Shown here: positions 11,282-25,246 of the stretch, in pieces
Layout: the number at the start of each line of letters is the position of its first letter
Numbering within the stretch: the stretch's first letter is position 1
Origin: Cardinalis cardinalis
Lineage: Eukaryota; Chordata; Aves; Passeriformes; Cardinalidae
Direction of reading: 5' to 3'
DNA: 64,000 nucleotides
Assembly: GCA_014549065.1 (NCBI GenBank)
Contig: JACDOX010000016.1
Span: forward strand, 2,621,074-2,685,073
Translations under genes and position numbers: made by a program
The notes under the pieces: model-generated
Databases searched by the model: none
What the model was told of the DNA's origin: nothing
The model's input: only the letters and a program-made list of their open reading frames with translations

Positions 11282-11963
11282 GTAAACCAACTTTGGGGTA
11301 TTTTCTTGTTCTAAGTTTAGGATTGTTCTGTTGAGTCTGCATAGAATACTAAAGATATCCACTACCAAATACCTGCTGCCTGCCAGTGCAGTAGAATTGT
11401 CCAAAGGCATTGTCAGGGATCACTCACGGTTCCTGTGGTGGGAGAGGTAATGAGTTTGCAAGAATTTGGTTGCTGTCCTGAGCTGCCAGCTGACAGCAGA
11501 GCCATGGACAGGCTGAGGGTAAAGCCCTCTGCCACTTCAGTGTTCCNTATCTCATGTGCAAATTGTAGCATGAAAAGTGGAAACACAGTGGGTCTGCTGC
11601 TTTCAGGAGAGGCAGATCCATGTGCAGGCGCTGAAGAGCCTTTCTTCCTGCATGGATAGGCGTGGTTTGCAGCTGGGGCATTCCCATAGCTCCACACCTT
11701 GGCATTCTTGCCATTCTTCCTCAATGCTGAAGAGCAATTGACTACTGAAATAAATGTAATCTGAGAGTGAAATGTTATTTACTTCATGTGCCCATGCCAA
11801 GCTATAGCCTGCTCAAGGTCACATGAAATAATAAAGTGTTAGGGAGGTCATTAGACAATAAAGAAATATTTCAGGGAGAGTATTGATTTGGCAGAAATGC
11901 AAAGGTGTCTCTAAATCAAGTCACACTCATGTTTGGGATTTTTTTTCTCCCTTTGGTGTACAG

Positions 11964-12125
11964 GAACATCCACCTGATCCTGAAAATCGAGCAGAAGACA
12001 CCAGGATTATTTNGCTATCTCTTAGAAAAGGACACGTTTTATTTTAGCATTGAAGTAATACAAAGCTGTTAACCCTTGATAATACTATTGATTTTGCAAT
12101 TAAAGTTTTTTCATTCCAGTTTCTT
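11964..12125 (+). other. FMR1NB: Probable FMR1NB noncoding terminal exon (3' UTR)
   Basis: A strong acceptor (T-rich tract then 'ggtgtacag') ends at 11963. The downstream segment lacks a matching donor before an ATTAAA hexamer at 12099-12104, with a T-rich region just after it. Spliced to the donor at 11282 it would make a two-exon 3' UTR. The 3' end near 12125 is an estimate. Confidence 0.5.
12099..12104 (+). promoter_or_regulatory. ATTAAA polyadenylation signal candidate
   Basis: The hexamer ATTAAA, the commonest variant of AATAAA, sits 136 bases into the putative last FMR1NB exon and is followed by a T-rich element. Cleavage would be expected 10-30 bases downstream. Confidence 0.45.
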
Positions 12126-15100
12126 GCACTCATTCCATACCCCCTGTACAAAAAACCCTGGTAACACTGGAAGGCAAACTGCTCATGGCAACCCCTGAAT
12201 AGTGAAGTCAGTGTTCTTTTCATACACAGCATCCCTGTGGCGGGATATAAGGAGAGCAGTTATGTGTCCATCTGAGCCTAGGGGTCAGTCTTAGATAAAG
12301 GGAGTGCTGTCGCTCATTAAATTGGTATTGAGAGGAAGCTTGCTCTGGTTCCATATTGGGTGGNCCCAGAGCACAGTAGTGCTGCTCTGGCTGAGGAGAA
12401 CAGCTAATTCCTTACCAGGCTACAGAGGATTTGGGAAATCTGCTGTTGGGCAATTGCTTTAAAGATATGCTTGGCAAAAATATAGAGTACTTAAGGAAAC
12501 TGTGAGAGTGTTGTCTCTGGAGCTGTTCTCTCTGCTGGGTATTGCTGNGCCACACAACTTTTTTTGATCTTAGGATGACCTGTCTCCTGAAGTAGGTGAT
12601 TCCAAAATGCAATTTCTTTCCATTTCTCTGTAGTGTAACAAAAATAAAAGAAACAAATGTGTAACACTTTTTGACAGCTGAGTGCAGAGTGAGCATCTGA
12701 AAGAATGTCAGTGGAAGTCAATATCACCCATAATAACACAATCACTTGTTATATTTCTTTGGGGCTGTGAAGTCCATGCAGCAGAATTTCCAAGAGCTAC
12801 AACTGGCAGGAATGGAGCTTTGGTCCTAAGCTGGAGAGTAAATATTATGAGTGATTCTTTGAAACTGTACGTTCAGAATTCCCTGTTTAAAACATTTTTC
12901 TTGGTTTCCTAAGTCCTAAAAAGGGGATCACTTAAAATCCAAGTGTAATGTGGGTGGAATATGCATGTGGGTGATCTCATGAAGCTGTTGGAGTGCTTGC
13001 TGTTGATNAGATGTAACTGTATGCAGGAGTTTAAAGACTGACATTGCAACTAGAAGCATCATGTTACAGGTGATTTGGTTAGAATTTTGCAATAAAGGTA
13101 TTACACTCTTTGATGTGGAGCAGCAGAACAATGGAAACTGAGGGCAATGTTTGCTTTCTAAATCTGATGAGTATTTGCTCTTTATTGATATTATTTTTAT
13201 GGAAGGTAAAGTACATATACAGACATTTTAACAAATAAAAACCTATTTTCTGCTGCATGAATTTCAAGGCACTGTCACAGCTGAGNTGTGCATGTGACAA
13301 ACCAGAGAAATCCTCGTGGCTGGTGATTTTGGAGAGTGAGTTGTGCTCCACAGGAAGTTAGGATTTCACATGGTTATGCATGATTTTGATTTAAAGGGCA
13401 ATAAATTCCTCCAGTTTCCATGTCAATGGCAGTACAANTGGTTTCAATGTCACATAACATTCTGACAAAGGGACACACTGATAAAACAACTGTATCTAAG
13501 GGTGAGCAATCAGTGCATCTGCAGTCACTGGGCCTGGCAGCACCAGAACAAGAGAAGCACAAGCCAAAAGTTCTGTTAGAGGAGGAGGTGAGATGAAAAT
13601 TTACAGCCAGGGTTGTATTCCNCTTAGTGTGACAGCAGTCCAAGGCACAGTGCACAAACGTGGGGCTTGTCCTTTTCCATGCAGCTGCTTTGCTGTAAAG
13701 GCGTTCTAAAAAGCTGGAAGCTTTGCCTTTCAGTTGGAGAAGACAAAAGTTCTGATTTTACCTTTTAATTTTTCTTTTAGCTTGACAATGCATTGNATTA
13801 ATGGCTTTCAAGCCATGGGTATTACTTAAATAACTGCTCTCTGTGCCTAAGATGTCATAATAGCTATTTCATTACTGTTGAAGGTCAAGATTGCCACCTT
13901 AGGGTCAAAGCACAGATATTTATTCACAGGCCTTGTGGGATGCAAACTGTACTGTCAATGTCACAGAAAGGTGGGTGCTCTGATCAGCTNATTGGCTGCC
14001 TGCTTACACTGAATATTCAGATCCCCTGCATAAAATGGTTTTGTTTGCTTGTTTTTGTGCTGCTGGACCTAAGCATATTACAGAGCAATTTCAACATGGG
14101 GTTACCTCACATCTAACTGAAACATGTCTTTTCCCCAGTGCCTAGGCTGCTGATTGTATCATGCATATCAAGCCAAATTCAATTTTCCTTTGTCCCTTCT
14201 GTCCCTTCCAAGAACTCGATGGGGGCCCAGCTCAGCTACCAGAGGGCACAATCATTTTTGCCAGGCTCCTCACAGNACCTCTGTGGCTGGAAAAGAAGCT
14301 GCTGAAAGCTGGGTGTGGTTCCCAAGCGTGCAGAAAAACCTTCCCGGCCCAGGCAGAGGGGAGGCACCTCCTCAGTGCTAAAATCAGGGACCACAAGATG
14401 GTGCTGCAGGAAAACATTTTTCCCACCAAGGTTTTGGGTTCTGGAGAACTTTATTGATTTCTGCCTTTTACAATGTGGTTCATCAAGTCACAAAAAGGCA
14501 GATGGTGTACAATAGAGCAATGGTCACTCAGTAAAAAAGACAACATAATACAGCATATGATGACAAGGCTTTAGAAGACTTACAAGATATACAAACCATT
14601 GCTTGTGGCTTTAGCTCTGCTCTCTTTCCTATTGAACTGATAGAGAGTGAAACAAAAGAGCTCTCAGTGGAACATCCTTCTTTATCTTCACANAGATTAA
14701 ATAAATACAAGGCTAAACAGCTTGGCCTGATGCTTGATAGCTGTGCCCAGGTGTGGCTGCGGCTACCCCAGAGGTGGGAGCTGTGGTAGGGCTTCGAGAG
14801 CANACACCTCTTCCATCACATCACCCAGAGCCTGCACCCCATCTAATGGCAAAGGATTTGGTTTAATTTCTGTTCCCTCTGAAACCTGAGCCACACCTTT
14901 AGCCACACTCCCTGAGATGAAAAGTCACCATGGTTTTTTTGAAAGCTTTAAAGCAGTATGAAATGACTGAATTACATTGTGGGTGATTGTGGCAATATCT
15001 GGTACTTCTCTCTTCTGACCTTTAGAAAGCTTTCAAAGTCACGAGAATTGAACTTAAAAAATAAATACAGTGGAATGAGAGAATAGGTTTGAACTGTAAA

Positions 15101-17333
15101 GCCCAAAAATCCAAGGCCAAATACAGAATTGTATTTAAGCAAAATCTCTGTGACTGGGGAACTTGTATTTTTGAAGGTTTGAAGTTCAGTTCTGAGACCT
15201 ATTTTACCCAGCTGAGATCCATACAATGCCAGGTGGTGCACATAAAGGAGAAGAATGTACTTCATTACTCAACAAATATTTTTCCAGCTTATTTCCATGA
15301 AAGGGATGTAATTTTTAAATGTTATGGTTGCTATGATTTTGCTGACCTAGGCTTGGATGCACAGCTAAAATGAAGTGTAAAGGTTTCCCTGGAAAAGGTG
15401 TTTTATGTTCTCCTGTAAGGTCCCAGTGGAGCAACTGATTCTGCCTAACTCAATTTTGCTTCTGCTGTTTGTGCTCCAAAACTTTTTTGTTCTAACAAAG
15501 CACTNGGAAAAAAATGGTTTCTGCCAGATGAAAGGGGAAAACTGTCCACAGCTGTACTGCTTTAACCTTCCCAGTTTCACTGTACTGCCTCCAAGTCCCT
15601 TCACAAAAGCCATGTTTCTTTCTGCACTGCTTCCTCACAGAGTTCACCATCCTGTGTGCATCTCCCACNCCAGTGGGGAAGTCTCTGAGCACATGTGTGT
15701 GTTTTGTTCTGTGTCCAGGTAGGTGCAATGGAGCCTCACTCTGCAGCATCTGTTTCTCTGCAGCATCAGCCACCAGCTCTNTGCTGGTGGCTCTGAAGGT
15801 TTGGCTGTGCCTGCTGACCCCCGGGCAGTGTGGGAAGGGGGATGCAATTCCACAGGGAGCTCCCTCCNCAAGGGAGTGTGGCTACAGATGCTCTGGTCCT
15901 GCTGTACCCATCTCCCTGCTTTTCAACAGGGTGATTTTTCACTCTGCTAGGTCACAGCTGTTCAATATTCCACCTAGTGTGGGTCATCAGCTGAGTCNAA
16001 ATGAAAACATTAAAACAACTTTCCTTTAGAAAGGAATCTTCTAATGCAGGAGCTGGGCCTGCCATTAGCAGGGCACTCTTGCCAAGATGTGTGTGGCAAT
16101 ATGGGATGGAAAAACTAAGCCAACACAAAGAACAGAACCTGTGCTTAGGACTTAAGGCACAGCTGGGAGATCCAGGGGGATAATGCACAGGTANAAAATG
16201 CTCTTGCATACATTTCTTAATGGGAAAGCCTTGCTTCAGTTAAATGCCCCAGGTAGGCAGCAGCATTGCCAAAAAGCAATTTCTCCAATTAAACATGGCC
16301 TTATGAACTGCAGTAGGTCATTGTGGTTGGCTGTGTGATGTGTCTTTTCCCATCATCTTTAAGGAAAAGTTCACTCCCATTCCTAACATTAGGTGCATTG
16401 ACAGGTGATATTTCAACTTATATTTCCCAGATATCAAAGTGATGGCTTTAATTAATAACAGAGTTCAGTTTGAAGGAAGGAGCTCTTGTGGTCTCTATGA
16501 AAAACTATCAGAAGCAAGGAAATTTGAGAGCCTGGGGAAATGCAGTGATTGGGGTGCTCTTTACCCATTGTTTTGATGTCACAGTAGGTGGCCCAAGTTT
16601 TTGAATAGTGCATAAGCATGGCATATTACTGTTATGGTGATCCTCACCCTAGAACAGTCCTAGAATGCCAGACTATGAGTGTGTTCAAACCATGTAAAAC
16701 CTGGGGTTGGGGCACATCAGCTAAAGATCAGGCTGTGCAAACTGGAAAGGAAGAGAAGGGATTTCATGGGAAAGGTGATCTTGTGAAAAATAACATGGAA
16801 CCCTTCACCAGAGTGCAACAGAATGTTATTCACATTTTCCTTTTGCAATTTATTTAAGTTATATATGAGCACACTAAAAGTCTGTCACAGCAACTGCTAC
16901 AAGCTTTTATCATATTTTATTTTATCTATAAGCTTAATTGGTTATTCATTTTGGTTTGAAGTTTTTTTGTAAACACAACTACAATTGATCATAACTCATC
17001 AGCACAGCTAGCTAGAAAACAAATGGTTAACAGCAAATTCTGTTTTACTGGTTAAAGATGCTGCTATAGCAGCATTTGCTCAAATGGTTGTTTTACACAT
17101 GCAGTGGCATCATCCAGTTTAAATCCTGCTGTGTTTCTTTGCCAACAACTGCTAGTGAACATTTGCCCACCTTCCCTGCTGCTGAGTAGTATCAGGATTA
17201 GATGCAGGGAGGCGAACAGGCTTACAACTTCATCTGTTGGCACCACAGGAATGCAGGAGCAGAACAGCATGGCAATAGGGAAAACTTTCAAAATCATCAA
17301 TTTTAAGGTCTTGCCTCAAAATGACTATTTCCT

Positions 17334-17371
17334 GGCTGGGGGTGGAGGGGGGAGTGGGGGATGTAAGGATA
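17334..17371 (+). other. G-run cluster, possible G-quadruplex
   Basis: Three G-runs of five, six and five bases lie within about 30 bases, preceded by two GG pairs and separated by TGGA and AGT. This could fold into a quadruplex of two to three tetrads. There is no nearby gene to which a role could be tied. Confidence 0.45.
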
Positions 17372-18435
17372 GTTTTCCCCAAATGTGCAAGGGAAAAAAA
17401 AGGAAAAAGCAGCAAGAAGAAAATCTTTCTCAGATAAAGACATAATGGGCATTTATTTATTATCCAACCTACCAGGCAGGTGAATGCCTCCAAAACTGTA
17501 TTGGGAAGTAGATTTTGACATGGGAGGACAGCCTGTCAAGAAAACACCGAACTTATCCTGCTCTGTTGGGAATAAAAATTTAGGGAGCTTTAGTACATCT
17601 TGGACTTGTTGAAGATGATGGATAGCTTGCAGCAACAGGAATTTTCCTCCCCTCACCAAAGGATGCCACTTTTCCCTCAGTACTTAGCAAAAGTCTCTTT
17701 GAATGACATGATTATAGAGAATCACATTCTGAGCAGAGGCTGGTAGAGACAGCTGGGTTTTCTGAGCGTTTATATTGGCCTTTGTGTGTGCTGAAAAGCA
17801 GCTGAACCCCTGCATTTCTTATCTCTGANCCTGGGTGCCTCTCTGACCTTCTCAGGCACTCGTCTGTGCTCATGGGCAGGGCAGGAGTGTGATGTGCCAA
17901 ATGGCCAGGAGACAGGAAAAGGTGGCTCTGCNCTTTGCACTGAACTGCTCTGCTGGAAGCTCTCCCTGTGCTGGTACATCCAAGCANGTTGCTCCACTGG
18001 AGGAGCTGGGCTGCAGCCCCTCTCCCAGCAGAGCTTCCCCAGCTGGCTGGCAGCCGGGAGTTGGGCTAGGAAGTGGGGTAGCAAGCAGATATTGCTTTTT
18101 AACGATAAACATAGCTTTAATGGCTCCTCTTAGGTTTTTAACGTAGCAGAGTACAGAGTTAAACAAAGAAATAATCTGTCTCACATCCTCTCTTTTCTCG
18201 TTGTTTGTCCTCTGTAAACACATGGCAGNCATCTCTGTTATTAATTCTGAGCTTGTGTCCCCTGTGATTTGTCTGATGGCAGTGATACCTCTTCTTTATA
18301 GTATTCCACCTCCCCTGCTCAAACAATGCTCAGCTATGGCACTAAACAATCAGCCTAAATTGTGCATTAGCAACTACAAAGTAATTAGGATTTTTTTTTT
18401 AGATTAAAATAGATTGTGACCAAGTAGGCTGACAG

Positions 18436-18552
18436 CTCCAGAGCAGCTGTTATGGTCTGAAGTAACAGTGGTGTAAATTAAAGTGCCCTCGACCACATAT
18501 TTATGCAATAGACCTAATAGCTCTAAATTAGCTGTTATGATCTATCAGATAA
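18436..18552. repeat. Two imperfect copies of an 'agctgttatgrtct' motif in an AT-rich block
   Basis: 'cagctgttatggtctgaag' near 18443 and 'tagctgttatgatctatcag' near 18530 share a 13-of-14 core about 87 bases apart. The first contains a CAGCTG E-box. The surrounding block is AT-rich with no simple repeat, which is typical of vertebrate noncoding conserved elements; that reading is inference. Confidence 0.4.
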
Positions 18553-20266
18553 GTAATATATACTGTTAAGAATGTCAAGCTAAACCCTAAGGAATTATTG
18601 TTACCCACTGCAGCAATTTTCATACTCTTATACTTCAACAAACTTTTTTTCTTAGAACAATCACTTTTCTATTTGCTTAATGCTATCAAAAAAAAGCATA
18701 CAGCCCATACTGAATGACATGCTTTGAGTTAGGAAAGTCTGCAGAAAATACTGTGGTTCATTTAAAGTTCTTACAGCATGAATCTCACATTTATGGAATG
18801 ATCTGGAAGAGCAGCAAAGAGGCATTAACAAGTAACTGAATTTTCCTTGTTCTGTGATTCTGTCTTTACCATCCAGAGGATTTTCCACTTTACTGTGATC
18901 TCCTCATGNGCTGATGTTCAGAGCAGGATGCTCAGGTCCCAGCTCAAGGACTGTNAGTAGTGCAGCTCCCCTGACCCTTACCTGCCCCAGCTGCTTTGCT
19001 GTTTCAGCACTACTTCTAGACTTAGAGCTGATCTGGTGCTACCTGCAAGACCAGTCCTTTGGGTTTCCAAACTTTTTGATCACGTGTCCCTATCAGGAAA
19101 ACGCTTTTGAGCATTTACCTGCACTACCATACCCTTTAAGTTATAAATGTATTATATACCTTATAAAACACACACAAAAAATTAAAAAAGGAAAAGATAA
19201 AAATGGAATAAACACTGGGGGTTTATTTTATTTTCATTTTAATGGTGTGAAAATCATCTTCTTCCTTCCAGCACATTGTCTTGAGGGCATGCACCCCACT
19301 TAGGAGACCATTGCATTAGTGTAGGACAAGGACACTCACTTTCTCTTATTTAAATATAAATTCTTCTGTGCTGGAATTCTCCCTCCATTTCCAGTTGTCC
19401 CCACATAGACATCCTAGGCATATAGGAAACCATGACCAATGAGACAAGGAAATGACTTTTTCTCTCCCATTCACTCTTCACCTTGTTATTAAGTCTGTTA
19501 CAGATATAGCAACTTAATGACTCCCATGACCAAGATGGGTAGATCATAATTATTCTTAGTACATCATGTAGTCAGACTGCTTTAGCAAGCCCCTGTAACC
19601 TGTAATGAAATTTGGGGTTACTCATCATTACAGAGTAGGGAAGGTGTTATCTAGTCCTGCCTTGCAGTTCCATATGCAGCCAGCTGCAGAATCTCATCAT
19701 TTGCTTCTCCACATCTTTATTTTAAGGAAAATTTTCTCATGCTTCCCAGTTTATGGGAATGGCACATGCCTGAGCCAGGTCTCATGCTGGCAGGCATCAA
19801 ACATCCCTCCACCCTGTGCCTTTCACATCCACACCTGGCTGGTAATTGTCTTCCAGGGTGTGAACTAGACCATGACCCTCCACTGGCCTCCTCCGAGCTG
19901 TCACTGCCTGGGCTCAGTGGCTCCAGGGAAATAAAAGTGCTCAGGCCAGTGCTCTGTGTCACAGGCTAAACTGGAGGGAGGTAGAGCTTCCTCTACAGAC
20001 AAAGCTTTGAAGGGTCAAACCTCCCCAGACCTGTTTTACTCATATGTACCACTGTTGAGCAAGGAGACAGTTCTGTTAATCTGCCTAAGTTTAGCCTCAG
20101 AGGAAAGGGTAATTATTTNTTTATTCATTCAAACCACCAGCTGGAAAGGGTTTTGGGTTTGATTGATTACTAATGCTATGCACCTGTGGGCAGCAGTNTA
20201 GGTAAAACCTCCTATTAGTAGATTTCTGTGGCTTTGTGAGGAGCTCCTCCTTGTCTCTGAAGTTTT

Positions 20267-20296
20267 GTTATATAAAAGGATGTTATATAAAAGTAT
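20267..20296. repeat. 15-bp tandem duplication
   Basis: The unit 'gttatataaaaggat' is followed immediately by 'gttatataaaagtat', two near-identical 15-bp copies each containing a TATAAAA word. It is probably replication slippage. Confidence 0.7.
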
Positions 20297-22336
20297 TCTT
20301 GAAAGAAGAGGTTTTAAGAAACAGTCTAGAGAAGGAGATTGAGATTTCTGCCTGGAAGGTGTTTGCCAGCAGCCATTTACTGACCAACCCGGGTGAAGAT
20401 GATAAAGCTGATGAGTAGGCCCCTGTATGTGGGTGAAAAGAAGACAAAGCACAAGGTAAGAGAGCAGAAACAGCATGGGTTGTGCAGGGAGGGCAAGGTA
20501 AGACAAATAATAAAAGGTGATGGTGTTGAGGAATACATTTAGTGCAGGTAGCTTGGGGTGAGCTGTTCCTGTGTTATTGCACTGTGAATAATTTGCTTTA
20601 TGGAGCAAGACATCTNAGGCTGCTGTGGGAACCCTGGGGTGGAGCTGGTGAGGAAACCTGCTCTGACTGTGGGTGTGGGGGAGCCTGGGGGGACCTGCTG
20701 GGTCACTGGANCTGCTACTGGGAAGGGGCTGTGGTCCCAGCAGTGAGACCAGTGCTGGTGCTTTTGCTCAGTGGTTAGACTGGGAGGGGAGGAGAGTAAA
20801 CCAAATCAGCTTATGTTGCTCAGCTTATCCATGCACTTCCCCCTGATGGCTTTGTTCCTTGTGGTGTAGCTTGGTGCCTGCTTTAGCCCTTTCACAGAGA
20901 GGAAAGGGCAGCTTGATCAGTGCCAGCTGGTTTGTGTGGCCTCCTAGGCAGAGTAAGCAGCAGAGAGAAGGAAATTAACCCTTGGTGGGAAGAGTTAGAG
21001 AATCCTGCCTTGGTGGAGGAGGTGTCCAGGAGTACCTGGCCTGCAGAAGGTGGGCNGCTGTTGGGTTGGCTCTTGTGCAGGGGAGAGCTCTTGGCTTGCT
21101 TGTGTGGAAGGATGGAGCACCCAGCCTACCTTACAGACAGCTCTCTCGTGGCTAAAAGCAGTGTTGGTTGTGCAGCTGGAGATCAATGGGCAGGTCTGAG
21201 GGGGCTTGGACTCCTGCCCTTGGTCCCCTTGTGTCAGTCAGTGAGCTCTGTGGTGCAGCACAAACCAGTTTATGACTACAGCAAGTAATGGCTGGGAAAG
21301 TCAGCAGGTCTCACCTGCTCCAGGGCTTCTCACCATTCCTCTAAATGGCTTTCCAAGACACCTGGTACTTTCACTAGTTGGTACTAAAATCTATTAAGGG
21401 GGCATCTGAAAGGTATGATATGAGGAGATGAAGAAGTATTTGTATTTCTATCATAATCCAAGCAAAAATAATACTTGGTAGATAAANGTTTATGGCAATC
21501 TGTTTGTGCTGTTTGTTTAAAAGATGCTCCTTTGTTTAAAATGATGTGATCTGGGCTCTGAGGCCACAAGGGTCTATGTTCCAATGACTTGACCAGTATC
21601 ATCCTGAAGTATCAAATTCTGCAACAACATATGTCCTTCATCTGACTGGGAGATGGGCTTGTAAAGATTATATTTACATATGATTCCACAGGAAAAAAAA
21701 AAATGTAGACCATCAAAGCTGCTGCAATTAGGGTTTGGCTCTCAATCCAAAATATTTATGAATCGACACTGATGTTGTAAGTCTCTAATGCAACATTCAT
21801 TCACAAGTTTGATTACTATAAAAATGTCATTTACAGAAGAAATAAGTTATGAAGAAATCAAATTTCATATAAGAAACCCTGGAAAACAAGACCACAAATG
21901 ACAAAACATAGTATTTAGAGCCCAGATGGCTGCATAAAATAAATAGCCATTTCCCTGGTGGAAGCATAGGCAATTTGGCTGTGTGAAGCTACAATTCCAG
22001 CAGAGATCCTTGAAACAGATGTTAATATTGCTTGTGCATGGAAACTTTACTAAAATGCAAGATGTTCAGGTAACATGAATGTAATAACTGACGACCTCAG
22101 AGTTCTTTGTCTNTAGGAAATATGCACTTAAAACCATGAAGTGGCTATTGTAGAGCCTGGAATGTAAATATCTGTATATGTGTTACAATGAGCTTATATA
22201 TGTGGCTGCCTAAGAGGTTTGATACATTTGGTAAATTTCCTTTTGCTGCTCTAACTGGTATCCCAGTGAAATATTTTAAACCAGTAAGAAACATTAAAGC
22301 TGAACGTGAATATAGATGCATAGGTATGCATAGGCA

Positions 22337-22351
22337 TAGATAGATAGATAT
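22337..22351. repeat. Short (TAGA)n microsatellite
   Basis: About three and a half TAGA units follow a 'gcatagg' repeat. The tract is short and probably stable. Confidence 0.75.
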
Positions 22352-23557
22352 AAAGGTGTAATATCTTTACCTGTCTAGAGAAGAAAGAAGAACTTAAACA
22401 CCTCCTTCATGTCAGATTAACTTTAAAGCTGCCCCATGTTAATGTGTTGTCATCATCAAGTCTGTTATCTTTTGTGATGTACCTGGTCAGGCTAAGTAAG
22501 CCCCTGATGGGAACAGAACCCAGCCCCACTGATCTCCTTCTCTGGTGGTTGATGTAAGCTTAGCCTAAGAAATATGACTGATGGAACACATATTCTGGAG
22601 ACAATTCTCAAAGTTTCTCAGTGTGTTTTCTCCATAGAGCAAGAAAGAAAAGTGATGAAAATTGAATTATTGGGAAAAAATCATGGTTCCAGTTCTTCAA
22701 AAGCTCTTATGGTGTCCATTTAGTGAGTGAGGGGCACCAGTGCCCTGAGTGGCAGCAGCAAGGCACATCTCTTGTGGCTTGCACTGGTGTGGCTCTCTGC
22801 TGGTTTCTCCAGTGGAGCCCTGTTCCCTGGACACCCTAAATCTGGAACTTGCACAAAGNTTTAGTGTGTCCCTGAGTGGCTCAGGGGAGCGCTGCCATTA
22901 GCTTGGTGCGCACAGGATCAGCCAGCAAGGGCCTTGTTTTGGAGCAGTAATGAGGTTACAGCACACACCAGACAAAGACCCCATTAATGCTGCTGGGAAA
23001 AGGGACAGAATGACATTTCCTCCATGAATTCTGGGTGAGCTGTCCAGAGATCAGTGGGTACAAGCTGTTTCCCCCTTCCCTTTGNTCCAGAAGCAGAGGT
23101 TCTGAGCAGAGGGCTTGCACAACAGCCAGTGGGCACAGCACATACCCCCACCATGAGAGATCAGCACTCGCTTCTTGCTCAGCCTGAGGTGATTCACCCC
23201 CACCAGGGTACTCAAACCACGGCTGTTCTAGGGAAATCTGCCATTTGCACAGCTGTGCTCGGAATGCAGTGAGGAAATAGCAGAGCTCATGGCAGTGGGG
23301 TCAGGATTAGGGGCAGTGTTGTTGAAATGCAGCCTGCCACAAGGCTGAATCAGTGAGAATTTGGTGTTCNTGGATGTGAGGGAGCTGTTTAGGCAGGAAG
23401 CCCTGGTGTCCACGTCAGTGCCCCAGTGTGCTCATTGTCATGATGTCTGAGATTTCTGGGAACCTCCCAAGATCTGGGCTGGGAGGTCCCCAAAGTAAAG
23501 CAAAAGCAAAGCATCTAGCAACACTCTGAGTAAGATGAGAAATGTCCCTCTCTTCTC

Positions 23558-23576
23558 AAAAAAAAAAAAAAAAAAA
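23558..23576. repeat. Poly(A) run of 19
   Basis: Nineteen consecutive A. I looked for a retrotransposed element or processed gene copy immediately upstream and saw none, so it reads as a plain homopolymer. Confidence 0.85.
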
Positions 23577-25246
23577 GAATTTCTAGGTTCAAATTTTGAT
23601 TCTCCTCTACTAGAACAATTTCAGAAGACAGCTGTGTCTTTATATATGGTTTGGAGCAGATTTGTTACTCAGGTGTGCTTCCTTAATTCAAGATACCACA
23701 TCAGAGTAAGTTAAATTAGAAAAAGGAAAGAGAGGAGATACCCCATGAAGATTGAGGGTGAAAGGACTCTGATACTTGGAGAGAGATTAGCAGGATATGT
23801 AAGCCACTGCAGGGGATTTGATAGCATGTGGCAGAGAGCTACTGATGGCTGGATGGTGTTGGGGCTGCTCAACTTGAACCCATGTCCTCAATTTGTGTTG
23901 AGCAAATTATCAAAGGGGCTCTGGAACCCCTCCTCAGCCTCTCAGCCTGTTCTGAGCCATCTCATTGTACAGCTCAGTGGCATGAGGGGGGATCTGAAAG
24001 AATACCTGTTATTGCAACAGTGAAAACCCTTTGTATTCCAAGGACTGCAGTCTCTTGGTTAGAGTGGGGGAAAGGGGATAGAGCACTGTAATTCAGAATC
24101 CTAAATCATTCACTTGGCTGCTGTCCTTCCAGGTAGCTCCATCTCTGCTGCATTTTCCCCATCTGTAATAACAGACCTGTGTCTGTGCAGGGAACTGATA
24201 GCTTCAGCTAAAAGTCTAGTATAAAATATACATTTTCTAAGATAGCAACAAAAATCTTTCCAAAAAGAACTAGCTTTACTTTATGGTAAATTGCAGTGCC
24301 TCTACTGNCATATGATACTGCTTCTCCAGCACACCTAAGGTAGCTGACTCAACAAGCTAAACACTGCACATCCCAGTATTAATTTCAGCAATCTTGACAC
24401 CTCTGTGTCATAGTGTTACACTTAACTCAGCTGTCAGCATGCAGTGAATGTGGCAGTGCTGTCAGCTCACACAGAATAGGGCTTAGTATCACAAGGAGAG
24501 TGTTTGGTACTCAGAGAAATTCCATTTTCATGTGCTTTCTACATTTACAATAGGGAGGGCTGGGTTTGCCACTCTTGTATGTTAATGCCTAGTGCTAATA
24601 CTGTGTTAAATGAACATGTGCTTGGTGATTCTTTCTCTCTAGAGTCCCTTTGTTTGATACAGAACCCAAAAAGTCATTCCTTCAGTTTCAGAGGAAACAT
24701 GCATCTACTGATAGCTCCTTCAGCTGGGACACCTGTTAGTCTGACCGATGAGACAATAAAATCAGGCTGAAATTGCTTTATTCAGTGAAGATAAGTAGAT
24801 AAAATCACAGGAAATAAAGTCACAATAAATTCTTGTTCCATTCACAGCTGTTTTAATGGAATTGCTTCTCATGAAAGCCACAGCTGCTTCAGGGGGCTCT
24901 GGAGCTGCAGCAAGGCTTGTCCTGAGCATCCAGGGCTGCCTTCAAAAATGACTTTAGTTAGAATATGCACCTAGAACTAGGCAAAGGGTTCAAAGAGTGC
25001 CAAGGGCTGTTTGCTGGTGACCACTTAGGCTGTAGCAGACCTTGTGCAACTTCTGTGTTCTGCCCCTTAGGAACATCAGTACATTTCCCTGCTGCCAGTG
25101 AGCAGTGTCCCTATCTTTGGCAGAGCTTTGCAAGGCAGATTCTTTGCTTGGTGCATGGGTGCTGGTGGCATGTTTGTCTGCAGTAATGAACCCACATCTT
25201 TGCAGGTTCAGTCAGTTGTGGTAGACATGGATCCAGCTTGTCAGAC

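Noticed and set aside
18980..19300. 129-codon frame at 18914-19303 and a possible old repeat around 'tccaaactttttgatca'
   Set aside because: The word resembles repeat tails but I could not tie it to any family; the frame is AT-driven in its second half.
20129..20608. 159-codon minus-strand open frame
   Set aside because: Contains a TATATAAAA tandem repeat read as Leu/Tyr-rich peptide, has no recognisable domain and no exon signals.
23558..23576. Poly(A) tail of a processed pseudogene or SINE
   Set aside because: No gene-like or SINE-like body upstream; simple homopolymer.
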